Origin: Nostoc carneum NIES-2107
Lineage (GTDB): Bacteria; Cyanobacteriota; Cyanobacteriia; Cyanobacteriales; Nostocaceae
Assembly (NCBI GenBank): GCA_002368155.1
Contig: AP018180.1
Coordinates: 4,387,380-4,451,379 of the forward strand
Length of the DNA: 64,000 nt
Reading direction: 5' to 3'
Of this stretch, positions 1-7,022 are shown one piece after another; positions within the stretch are counted from its first letter, which is position 1; the number at the start of each line of letters is the position of its first letter. Below the pieces are notes generated by a model, which had not been told where the DNA came from, ran no database searches, and saw only the letters and a program-made list of their open reading frames with translations. Made by a program: the position numbers and the translations under genes.

Positions 1-744
1 TCCTCGCTTGCTTTCTTCTAACAATCGGTAATTCCAGTACCACACTGCGTCAGCGCGGTACTCTCCTTGTGTCCAACGCAAATGCCAAGGTGTACCAAAT
101 TGTCCAGCCATGATCGCTTGCAAGCAAACTTGTTGGGGTAACAAAATTTGTGAGAAGTGCAATTCTGGAGAAGCAGTTTGCTGGTAATGAAAGTCGCGAT
201 CGGCAATTAGCAGCCGCAGCCTTAAAATACCTTCTTCCCGCCCTTCATAGCGATACTGGATTAACAGACGATGGCATAAGGTGGGGGATGAGGAGGATTG
301 AAGAGAATTTTCCCCCTTACTTGTAGAGACGCGATTCATCGCGTCTTTAATCCCGTCTTTAATCGCGTTTCTACCCTGCCCCCCTGCTTCTATGCTCCCC
401 TGTTCTAACCCATAGGGCATAATTAACTGTCTACTGAGTTGCCAATTATCTTGGCCCCAAACCCATTTTGGTACTGGGTTAAGCTCAAAGGAACGCAGCA
501 GTTGGTAGCCGGTCGGTTCGATTCGACCACTGTCCCAATAATTTGTTCCTAAGGGTATAACTTTCCCTTCGACTTCCAAACTAGCTTCGAGGTGCGAAAG
601 TAGCAGGGTACGACCGGAAGGGGGATTTGTCGCGGCAAACAACCAACCATGATAGGTACGTGTACGGATATCCGAAACCGTTCCACTGGCAAAACTACCC
701 AAACCATTAGTCAGTAACCATTCTCTTGTATCTAAATTAGCCAT
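1..744 (-). CDS. Glycogen debranching enzyme family protein, N-terminal part (runs off left edge)
   Basis: The reading frame is open from an ATG at 744 to the window edge (about 248 codons). It begins MANLDTREWLLTNGLGSFAS followed by GTVSDIRTRTYHGWLFA, which is the typical start of the bacterial/archaeal amylo-alpha-1,6-glucosidase (GDE N-terminal) family that removes alpha-1,6 branches of glycogen. The C-terminal glucosidase domain lies outside the window. A low-complexity segment (about 280-395) is encoded partly by a dispersed GAGACGCGAT-type palindromic repeat and gives residues such as AIKDGIKDAMNR that look foreign to the family. The gene is divergent from the peroxiredoxin gene, with about 138 bp between start codons. 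The family is fairly certain; substrate specificity cannot be seen. Confidence 0.82.
   Translation of the reverse strand, partial: MANLDTREWLLTNGLGSFASGTVSDIRTRTYHGWLFAATNPPSGRTLLLSHLEASLEVEGKVIPLGTNYWDSGRIEPTGYQLLRSFELNPVPKWVWGQDNWQLSRQLIMPYGLEQGSIEAGGQGRNAIKDGIKDAMNRVSTSKGENSLQSSSSPTLCHRLLIQYRYEGREEGILRLRLLIADRDFHYQQTASPELHFSQILLPQQVCLQAIMAGQFGTPWHLRWTQGEYRADAVWYWNYRLLEESKRG
319..350. repeat. Dispersed AGACGCGAT/ATCGCGTCT palindromic repeat inside a CDS
   Basis: A palindrome with arms AGACGCGAT and ATCGCGTCT is preceded by ACTTGTAG and followed by TTTA. Nearly the same 31-bp unit occurs at 34160-34190 between genes, and a degenerate version occurs at 50962-50985. Here it lies inside the debranching-enzyme reading frame and is translated. 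Confidence 0.75.
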
Positions 745-882
745 TTGCTACTCAAAATCGTTATGACTATGATATAGTCGTAACAGATCGTAATTAAACT
801 GTGAGAGCGTGGATGGGTGAGTTTTACCTGACCCGAATTCCAACGCTAGTAAATAAATATAAGTTGAAGGAGAATTAGGTTC

Positions 883-1494
883 ATGTCCCTCACTTACGGA
901 ACAGAAGGATGGCTCCGCGTTGGTCAGCAGGCTCCAGACTTTACAGCAACAGCTGTAGTGGATCAAGAATTTAAGACAATCAAGCTTTCCGACTATCGCG
1001 GTAAGTATGTAGTTTTATTCTTTTATCCCTTAGACTTTACCTTTGTTTGCCCCACTGAAATCACAGCATTTAGCGATCGCTACGAAGAATTCAAGAAAAT
1101 TAACACCGAAATTTTGGGTGTTTCCGTTGATAGCGAATTCTCTCACTTGGCCTGGATTCAGACTGACCGCAAATCTGGTGGTGTAGGCGACCTAAATTAT
1201 CCTTTAGTTGCTGACATCAAAAAAGAGGTAAGTGCTGCTTATAACGTACTTGATCCAGCAGCAGGTATTGCTTTACGCGGTTTATTCATCATTGATAAAG
1301 ATGGTGTTATCCAGCACGCTACCATTAACAACCTAGCTTTTGGTCGTAGCGTTGATGAAACCTTGCGGACATTACAAGCAATTCAGTATGTCCAATCTCA
1401 CCCCGATGAAGTTTGCCCTGCTGGTTGGCAACCTGGTGACAAGACCATGAATCCCGATCCCGTGAAATCTAAAGTTTACTTCTCCGCTGTCTAG
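883..1494 (+). CDS. Typical 2-Cys peroxiredoxin (AhpC/TSA family)
   Basis: This thioredoxin-fold peroxidase reduces H2O2 and alkyl hydroperoxides. At 203 aa it has the usual length. The peroxidatic cysteine is C56 in FVCPTE and the resolving cysteine is C178 in EVCPAGW, so it is a typical 2-Cys enzyme. It has a GG-V-G segment (residues 99-102) and a C-terminal YF (199-200), resembling the GGLG/YF pair linked to over-oxidation sensitivity in this family. The ATG at 883 is preceded by AAGGAG at 867-872. It is followed by a redoxin and a GST in the same direction, suggesting a peroxide and electrophile defence group, although each gene has its own spacer. Confidence 0.96.
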   Translation: MSLTYGTEGWLRVGQQAPDFTATAVVDQEFKTIKLSDYRGKYVVLFFYPLDFTFVCPTEITAFSDRYEEFKKINTEILGVSVDSEFSHLAWIQTDRKSGGVGDLNYPLVADIKKEVSAAYNVLDPAAGIALRGLFIIDKDGVIQHATINNLAFGRSVDETLRTLQAIQYVQSHPDEVCPAGWQPGDKTMNPDPVKSKVYFSAV

Positions 1495-1670
1495 TAGTTT
1501 GCCAAGGAAGCTGGGGGAAAGGGTAAGGGGGAAAAAAGGAAAAAATTTTCACCCCCTTTGACTCACCCGAACCCAGCAAATTGGGCTTGCCATCTACTTA
1601 GATTTCTCTTGCCAGAAAACTGCAAAGCAGTATACTGGATTTAAGAGCAGTATCAATTATCACCACAGAC

Positions 1671-1734
1671 AACCACAGATGAACACAGATAAACATTAAT
1701 CCGTGTCAACTTCAGTGCAGATCTGTGGTTTTTT
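1671..1734 (+). terminator. Possible terminator of the 2-Cys peroxiredoxin gene
   Basis: The arms AACCACAGAT (1671-1680) and ATCTGTGGTT (1721-1730) are perfectly complementary, and the right arm runs into a T tract (six T in total). The 40-nt loop is long, so the efficiency is uncertain. Related ATCTGTGGTT words are common as dispersed repeats in cyanobacteria, which is the alternative reading. Confidence 0.45.
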
Positions 1735-1815
1735 CATGTTTTAGGATGGAATTAGAGTGTGGGGCATGGGGGATTGGGCATAGGGCATGGAATATTTTAT
1801 ATTTAACTCTCGCAT

Positions 1816-1884
1816 CCCTTTTGACCCTTGACTTTTGACCTTTGACTTTTGACTCTTGACTTTTGACTCTTGACTTTTGACTTA
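1816..1884. repeat. TTTTGAC-type short tandem repeat tract
   Basis: The words CCTTGAC, TTTTGAC, CTTTGAC and TCTTGAC follow each other at a 7-bp period for about 68 bp. A shorter tract of the same type is at about 59069-59095 and a degenerate one at about 35265-35295. Confidence 0.8.
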
Positions 1885-1903
1885 ACATTATCAAAGATAA
1901 AAT

Positions 1904-2437
1904 ATGCTAACTTCAACAGATTTTAGCGGCTTATTAAATGAGCGCTTCTTCCACAATTTTTTACCAATTCCTGCTATCTATGAACTAAGATTAGATGTGG
2001 GAACACCAGATTTTCAACTGCCAGATATTACAAATGGCACCTTGCTGAAGCTTTCAAATTACAGAGGCAAACAACCAGTTTTGCTGGCGTTTACCAGAAT
2101 ATTTACAGAAAAGCAATATTGCCCTTTTTGCTATCCTCACATCAAATCTTTGAATGAGAAATACGAAGAATTTCAAAAGCGTGGGATAGAAGTTTTGATG
2201 ATTACGAGTACTGATGAAAGGCAAAGCCAAATCGTTGTCAGAGATTTAGGTTTAAAAATGCCGTTATTGAGTGACCCTGCTTGTAAAGTATTTCGGAGAT
2301 ATAGGGTAGGGCAAGCTCTAGGAGCGCCTTTACCAGCGCAGTTTGTATTAGATAAGGATGGAAAACTCCGTTCTTATCATTTATTTTCTTTTCTGGATCA
2401 TAATGCCAGTGTAGACACATTATTAGCTAAGTTTTAG
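1904..2437 (+). CDS. Redoxin-domain (AhpC/TSA-like) peroxiredoxin with CPFC motif
   Basis: This 177-aa protein has a thioredoxin-like fold: VGTPDFQLPD opens the domain, SNYRGKQPVLLAF is the central strand and KDGKLRSYHLF the C-terminal part. C73 and C76 form a CPFC motif (QYCPFCYPH) at the position of the peroxidatic cysteine, so it could act as an atypical peroxiredoxin or thiol oxidoreductase. It lacks the C-terminal resolving cysteine of the 2-Cys enzyme just upstream. The ATG at 1904 follows the TTTTGAC tract directly and no strong ribosome binding site is visible. The exact substrate is unknown. Confidence 0.85.
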   Translation: MLTSTDFSGLLNERFFHNFLPIPAIYELRLDVGTPDFQLPDITNGTLLKLSNYRGKQPVLLAFTRIFTEKQYCPFCYPHIKSLNEKYEEFQKRGIEVLMITSTDERQSQIVVRDLGLKMPLLSDPACKVFRRYRVGQALGAPLPAQFVLDKDGKLRSYHLFSFLDHNASVDTLLAKF

Positions 2438-2541
2438 CTTTACATTAATAAATTCAGTCTAATTACGAACCACGAATTATGAATTGCTGTAATGTAGAAA
2501 ATTGGCATTGATTAATTTATCAAAATTCATGAGGTTTGCTT

Positions 2542-3207
2542 ATGTTGACGCTTTATCATGAGCCACTGTCTCCTAACTCTCGCCGAGTTTGGATTACACT
2601 GATAGAAAAAGGGCTAGAGTTTGAGTTAGTAGAAATCAAACTCAATGGAGAGCAGTTTAAACCAGATTTTTTAGCAATTAACCCTTTCCACCATATTCCA
2701 GCTTTGGTAGATGGCGACTTTAAAGTAATCGAATCATTGGCGATTCTAGATTATTTAGAAGCAAAATATCCCAATCCGGTGATGCTACCTGAAGATCCAA
2801 AAGATTTAGCGATCGCACGGATGGTACAACTGGTAACTGTCAATGAACTTTTGCCACCAACCACCACGTTTTTACCACAGTTTCTAGGATTACCCCCAGG
2901 AGATCCAGAAAAAATCCGGCAGTCAGAGGAAAAAATTTCTGTAGTACTTAAGTACTTTGAGAGTTTATTAGATGATCGCCCTTACTTTGGTAGTAACAAC
3001 CTGACCTTAGCAGAGGTTGTGGCTGGAACTGTAGTATATGTATTGCCTAACGTGGGCATATCTTTAAGTGATTATCCCAAATTGAGTGCTTGGAGCGATC
3101 GCTTAACAGCACGTCCATCTTGGCAAGCTACTCAAATTACTCCAGAGATGATCAAAGATTTTCGAGCTGTTTTAGAGGCAAGAAAGGCACAGCAAGCTAC
3201 AAGCTAG
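2542..3207 (+). CDS. Glutathione S-transferase family protein
   Basis: The N-terminal thioredoxin-like half (MLTLYHEPLSPNSRRVWITL) and the conserved HIPALVDGDFKVIESLAILD segment, with the glutathione gamma-glutamyl-binding ES pair, identify a soluble GST. An all-helical C-terminal half follows. At 221 aa it has normal length. I chose the ATG at 2542 because GAGG (2531-2534) sits 7 nt before it; a TTG two codons upstream is possible. It is the third thiol-dependent protein in a row after the two peroxiredoxins. The specific conjugation substrate cannot be told. Confidence 0.92.
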   Translation: MLTLYHEPLSPNSRRVWITLIEKGLEFELVEIKLNGEQFKPDFLAINPFHHIPALVDGDFKVIESLAILDYLEAKYPNPVMLPEDPKDLAIARMVQLVTVNELLPPTTTFLPQFLGLPPGDPEKIRQSEEKISVVLKYFESLLDDRPYFGSNNLTLAEVVAGTVVYVLPNVGISLSDYPKLSAWSDRLTARPSWQATQITPEMIKDFRAVLEARKAQQATS

Positions 3208-3230
3208 CACTGCTACCTTGTAATTTAAAA

Positions 3231-3290
3231 TTACGTTTAATGTGAATTAAGGCTTGAAACCCTTAAGATTTCGTAGGTAGTTCCGAAACA
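3231..3290. repeat. 60-bp dispersed repeat, copy A
   Basis: This 60-bp sequence, starting TTACGTTTAATGTGAATT and ending GTAGGTAGTTCCGAAAC plus one base, matches 28422-28481 in the same orientation with 5 mismatches. Both copies lie downstream of a plus-strand gene. Confidence 0.85.
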
Positions 3291-3313
3291 ATAATTTTGC
3301 ATGAATCTTGAAA

Positions 3314-3360
3314 ACCTGATGGGATAAGAGGCGTTGCTAATTCACATCAGGTGTATTTTT
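3314..3360 (+). terminator. Possible terminator of the GST gene
   Basis: ACCTGATG (3314-3321) pairs with CATCAGGT (3345-3352), followed by GTATTTTTTATTTT. The loop of about 23 nt is long but the T tract is good. Confidence 0.5.
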
Positions 3361-3410
3361 TATTTTGCTTTTTTCAACTCAGCTTCCCTGAGTCTTTTTG
3401 TGTTTTTAGT

Positions 3411-3818
3411 CTAACGTTCAGTATATATTCGCGTCTCAATATTTAAAGCCTCTATCAATGCGTTGAGCGAAATTCCACGCAGACTTGCTAAGTCTATTAA
3501 ATTATTGAGATATTCGGCTTGGAGTGTTTCTATCTGTTCAGTTAAGCCTAATAACTCTCCATATTCATAGCTTGTCAGCGTAGCAGCATCTTTTTTAGTT
3601 GCTAATCTCTCATGAGATTTTTGAATATCTAAAGGGATGGGTTCACTAATCTCTGCTAATAATCCAGCCTCGTATTCTAGCTGCTTTTTAATTTGGCGTT
3701 GTCTTTGCAGTGCTAGAACTTGAGATACAAAGTTGTCTAAATCTTGCTGGCTTAATTGCTCAACAGCTTTGAGCAATTGTTGTAATGATAGTTGGATTTC
3801 AACTTTCACTGTTGACAT
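3411..3818 (-). CDS. Conserved hypothetical protein, antitoxin-like helical protein
   Basis: This 135-aa protein is predicted to be mostly helical and soluble. The N-terminus (LSLQQLLKAVEQLSQQDLDNFVSQVLAL) resembles a family of small cyanobacterial proteins often found near toxin genes or as stand-alone genes. I know of no defined function. No toxin partner is adjacent: the next gene on this strand is over 200 bp away. The coding frame is clean and codon use is like its neighbours. Confidence 0.65.
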   Translation of the reverse strand: MSTVKVEIQLSLQQLLKAVEQLSQQDLDNFVSQVLALQRQRQIKKQLEYEAGLLAEISEPIPLDIQKSHERLATKKDAATLTSYEYGELLGLTEQIETLQAEYLNNLIDLASLRGISLNALIEALNIETRIYTER

Positions 3819-4054
3819 TTGATGTATTTTGCCACCTAATTTCTAGGTATTCTACCAAGCGATCTATGAAATAGAGTGTTAACAAACTAGGGAAAAGCAC
3901 AACTCCAACCTTTCGTGCAAATCTCAGCTGGAGTGTGAGCAAAGAATAGCGATCGCTTGGTAGTTAAGTACTTTAAATTTAACCTGATGATGAGCCAGAT
4001 AAATTAAGGTCATTTCACTACTGCAATCAACAACAACAAGACCTAGTATCAATG

Positions 4055-4432
4055 TTAACCAAACCAATGAGATGGTTCAAAACCGGGTTGGATTTTTTCG
4101 CATAGGTGATGACTAATCCAATCTGACTTATCTTTAAAAATGCTGTAAATACCTTGATGAATCAAATTTTGTACATATAGTTGTTGTTCTAAAGGACTAC
4201 GCGGCAACTTAGAGTTGATTAAGCATTCTTTGTCATCTTCAGAAAATGGAATATGTCCCTCAAAATTAGAGTAGTAAAGGCAAGGAATACGGTTAAGGAC
4301 AAAGTTAATTAATTCTTGGCGTAAATCAGGAATTGCAAAAGCTTGTTGGTAAGGGTTGTATGGATAGGTATCCAACACACTTTCAATCTCGCCTTGTACT
4401 GATTGCTGCGTTAGCTTAACTACTGTTTGCAT
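4055..4432 (-). CDS. Small conserved protein, possibly ComFB-like
   Basis: This 125-aa protein contains DLRQELINFVLNRIPCLYYS followed by NFEG. That resembles the core of the ComFB family (an alpha-helical segment ending in LNRLPP-Y), some cyanobacterial members of which bind cyclic dinucleotides. It lacks the CxxC cysteines seen in some ComFB proteins. The C-terminal half (LEQQLYVQNLIHQGIYSIFK) is helical. The ATG at 4432 is preceded by AAAGGAGATG on the minus strand. The family assignment is tentative; otherwise it is a conserved hypothetical. Confidence 0.6.
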   Translation of the reverse strand: MQTVVKLTQQSVQGEIESVLDTYPYNPYQQAFAIPDLRQELINFVLNRIPCLYYSNFEGHIPFSEDDKECLINSKLPRSPLEQQLYVQNLIHQGIYSIFKDKSDWISHHLCEKIQPGFEPSHWFG

Positions 4433-4987
4433 AACTATTCATCTCCTTTTTTTATCCAGTCAATAACTTGTCAGGAATAAAGTTCCTAGGTGGCAAAGTT
4501 GACAAAATAACCAGCTAGAACTGATTTACATTAAGAGATGCTCTAACCCTGAATATCAAATTTTATTTCGGTACAATTATCAAAACTCTATCCTGTCTAT
4601 TTTTAGTTAAAACTTATACTCAATGCTGGTATAAATCGTAGAAACAGCATTCAATAAATATGGATAAGTACCGTGTTTTATCTCTCTAATGTTAATTATC
4701 CAAAATTTTTTACTTTGTATCAGTAAACTACACAAAACGCAGCAAAAATTTTTGGGGATCAATTCTTTTAGTAAAGAAACAGAATTAATTGTTGCCAAAA
4801 ATTAATCAGTGTAAATGCATGATGTTGTTTACATTACTTATGAATGTTTACTACAGTTCTAGCTGAATTATTGCGATATTTGAAATAGATGATTTAGAAA
4901 ATTCCTTGTATTTATTACATAAATTGCCTCTATTCTCTTAAAAAGTAACATAGTATACTTAAGTAACCAGTGTATTCATAGATAAAA
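4433..4987. other. AT-rich gap without recognisable gene
   Basis: About 555 bp of AT-rich sequence. No reading frame with convincing codon use, strong hairpin or repeat was recognised. It presumably includes the promoter of the minus-strand gene at 4055-4432. Confidence 0.5.
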
Positions 4988-6049
4988 TTATTCGGGAGAA
5001 AAGTTGAAAAAATTAACATTAGGTAAAGACCTTAGGTGTTGATTAATTTCCAAAGCAGCAGTTATTCCAGACAGCATTGCACCCTCTACAAGATTGCCAC
5101 CACACCAATCACCACAACAGATTAAAGGTAGAGGAGTGTGAGCAGAGAAAACCGCTTCCGGCCAAGGACGACTAACAAAGGCATAGCGCCAGCGATGTAC
5201 TTGCATCCATTCAGGAGTTGCTAACCAAGGAATTGTGAGACTTTGGGCTGTATGTTGCAACATATACTCTCCAACAGCATTTAAATCTGCGGATTCTAAA
5301 TGCTGTTGAGCAAAAGCTGCACTACTTTGCACTACAAAGTGTGGTTGTTGGGGATTGGGACGCTTGCTACTATCTAACCCAATCCATGCAATATCAGGAT
5401 CGTCAACAAAAGTTAAAGCTTTCCATTCAGGTAGAGGTTGAGATGTAGAGGGATAACCTGCGATCGCACTAATGCATGGTTGAAATTCTACAGAACTGAG
5501 ATGTTCAATAAAGGTAGCATCTAATAAACTGCCGCTCAAAGGTGCTAAAAGAGCGAATGCTTGGGGTGCAGGAATTGCCACCACTAAGGCATTAGCTGTA
5601 ATTTCCTCGTTACTCGATTCCAGAGTTAGCCGCCAGCTATTCTCAGTTGCATTTAGGGCAATTACACGCTGATTGAGTACAATATCCAACCCTGGAGCAA
5701 TATACTTGGCAATAGCGCTCATTCCCTGAGGAGCAACATAACGAGGGCTACGGCTTTCGGGTGGAATAATGCCAATATCTGTTTTGAATTCGTAAACTGT
5801 ATCTGTCCAAATTTGCAACACACTGGCATTGCATAATAAATCGACAAAACCTTGTAGCAATTCGCCTTTGGGTTTGAGGTAACAAGCGCCATGATCTGCT
5901 GAAGTTCCTTGTAAGCGACGTGTTGCGAGCCTTCCGCCTAAACCACGAGATTTTTCGACAACTATTACCGAATATCCGGCTTTTCTTAACTGCTGGGCAC
6001 AGACTAAACCTGCCATCCCTGCACCAATTACTGCAACATCAATCATCAA
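4988..6049 (-). CDS. FAD/NAD(P)-dependent amine-oxidase-like (renalase-like) oxidoreductase
   Basis: The protein is 353 aa. The N-terminal dinucleotide-binding motif VAVIGAGMAGLVCAQQLRKA is followed by the acidic strand end VVEK and the amine-oxidase signature SRGLGGRLATRR, which binds the FAD pyrophosphate. A C-terminal CCGDWCGG-LVEGAMLSG segment (about residues 311-328) is the usual second FAD contact. This is the renalase/NAD(P)-FAD subfamily widespread in cyanobacteria; its physiological substrate is not known. It is divergent from the YaaW-like gene. Two in-frame ATGs (6049 and 6046) are possible starts. Confidence 0.88.
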   Translation of the reverse strand: MMIDVAVIGAGMAGLVCAQQLRKAGYSVIVVEKSRGLGGRLATRRLQGTSADHGACYLKPKGELLQGFVDLLCNASVLQIWTDTVYEFKTDIGIIPPESRSPRYVAPQGMSAIAKYIAPGLDIVLNQRVIALNATENSWRLTLESSNEEITANALVVAIPAPQAFALLAPLSGSLLDATFIEHLSSVEFQPCISAIAGYPSTSQPLPEWKALTFVDDPDIAWIGLDSSKRPNPQQPHFVVQSSAAFAQQHLESADLNAVGEYMLQHTAQSLTIPWLATPEWMQVHRWRYAFVSRPWPEAVFSAHTPLPLICCGDWCGGNLVEGAMLSGITAALEINQHLRSLPNVNFFNFSPE

Positions 6050-6179
6050 TTAATCGTCCTTGGTGAGAAGCGGTCATTGGTTATTATCAGATGACAAAGC
6101 TACAAAGACTACTAATTGTCTGCTGAAAGCTGATAGTAGAATAAGGTACAGAAAGCAGCACGGAAGGGAGGAAGGGAAG

Positions 6180-7022
6180 TTGGATGAACTGAGGGCGGCT
6201 TTAGAGCTAGCAACTGAAGATGAATTGCAAGACTTAACGGCAATTCTGTTTAGTCGTAAGTTCAATCCTTTAGACTACGTTCACACACCTGAACCGATTG
6301 AAGTTCAAAGCCAAGATAGAAAAGCGTGGTTAGATACATTAGAAAATCGTTTTCGCTTTTTGGCTGCAGATGGGATGACAGTATTACGGGGACGCACCAG
6401 CCAGGTAACTTACCGACAAGCGCTAATTCAAGTATGTAAGTATTTAAAAATTCCTTATTCTAGTCAGTTAGCAACTGTTGATTTAGAAGCAGAAGTATTT
6501 TTGCATCTATTAGGGCAAGTATGGAAAAAATTGCCCGAACAGGAAAAGCAAAAATTAACTGTCCGGGTACAGCGTCAGTTGATGAAATCGGAACTGAAAC
6601 AACCCCTACCACTTTTATTACAAAAAGACCCTTTAGGATTAATTTTTAAAGGTGGTAGTGCTTTAGCAGTCACTTCTGTAATTCAACCGTTGTTATTGAA
6701 ACAAATTGCTCGCCAATTTGCTACACATTTTGCTACCTATCAAGTAGCTAAAGAAGCAGTAGTGCAAGGTTCAACAGTGGCGACAGCGCAGTTTCAAAAC
6801 TATGTTGCTTTGCAAATGGCAAAGCGGGGTATGACTGTGAATGCAGCTCGTTATGGCGCAGTACGTAGTATCTTCTCTTTTGTTGGGCCAGTTATGTGGG
6901 CTTGGTTTTTTGCAGATTTAGGGTGGAGAGCGATCGCTACTAATTACGGTAGAATCATTCCCACCATCTTTGCCTTAGCGCAAATTCGTCTCACCCGTAC
7001 TGAATGTTGGGAGTTAGCTTGA
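6180..7022 (+). CDS. YaaW-like (UPF0174/DUF3944-related) protein
   Basis: The central part (YRQALIQVCKYLKI, then LEAEVFLHLLGQVWKKLP and EQEKQKL) and the hydrophobic C-terminus (YGRIIPTIFALAQIRL) follow the layout of the E. coli YaaW family, whose function is unknown. Two hydrophobic segments near the C-terminus could be membrane-associated. I chose the TTG at 6180 because a purine-rich GGGAGGAAGGG stretch precedes it. The frame is open up to a TTG at 6060, but that extra segment looks non-coding. The 3' end overlaps the next gene by 19 bp, implying translational coupling with the O-antigen-ligase-like protein. Confidence 0.72.
   Translation: MDELRAALELATEDELQDLTAILFSRKFNPLDYVHTPEPIEVQSQDRKAWLDTLENRFRFLAADGMTVLRGRTSQVTYRQALIQVCKYLKIPYSSQLATVDLEAEVFLHLLGQVWKKLPEQEKQKLTVRVQRQLMKSELKQPLPLLLQKDPLGLIFKGGSALAVTSVIQPLLLKQIARQFATHFATYQVAKEAVVQGSTVATAQFQNYVALQMAKRGMTVNAARYGAVRSIFSFVGPVMWAWFFADLGWRAIATNYGRIIPTIFALAQIRLTRTECWELA

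Larger units (their letters stand above)
1495..1903. other. Intergenic stretch with terminator and two tandem-repeat tracts
   Basis: No gene is seen. The stretch holds a likely terminator (1671-1734), a GCATGGG/GGCATAGG-type tract (about 1760-1790) and a TTTTGAC heptamer tract (about 1816-1884). Confidence 0.7.

Noticed and set aside
515-540. tRNA-like GGTTCGATTCGACC segment
   Set aside because: It lies inside the debranching-enzyme frame and no acceptor stem or anticodon arm can be formed. No tRNA was found in the window.
4607-4798. 63-codon minus-strand frame in the AT-rich gap
   Set aside because: No ribosome site, low-complexity composition and no recognisable domain.
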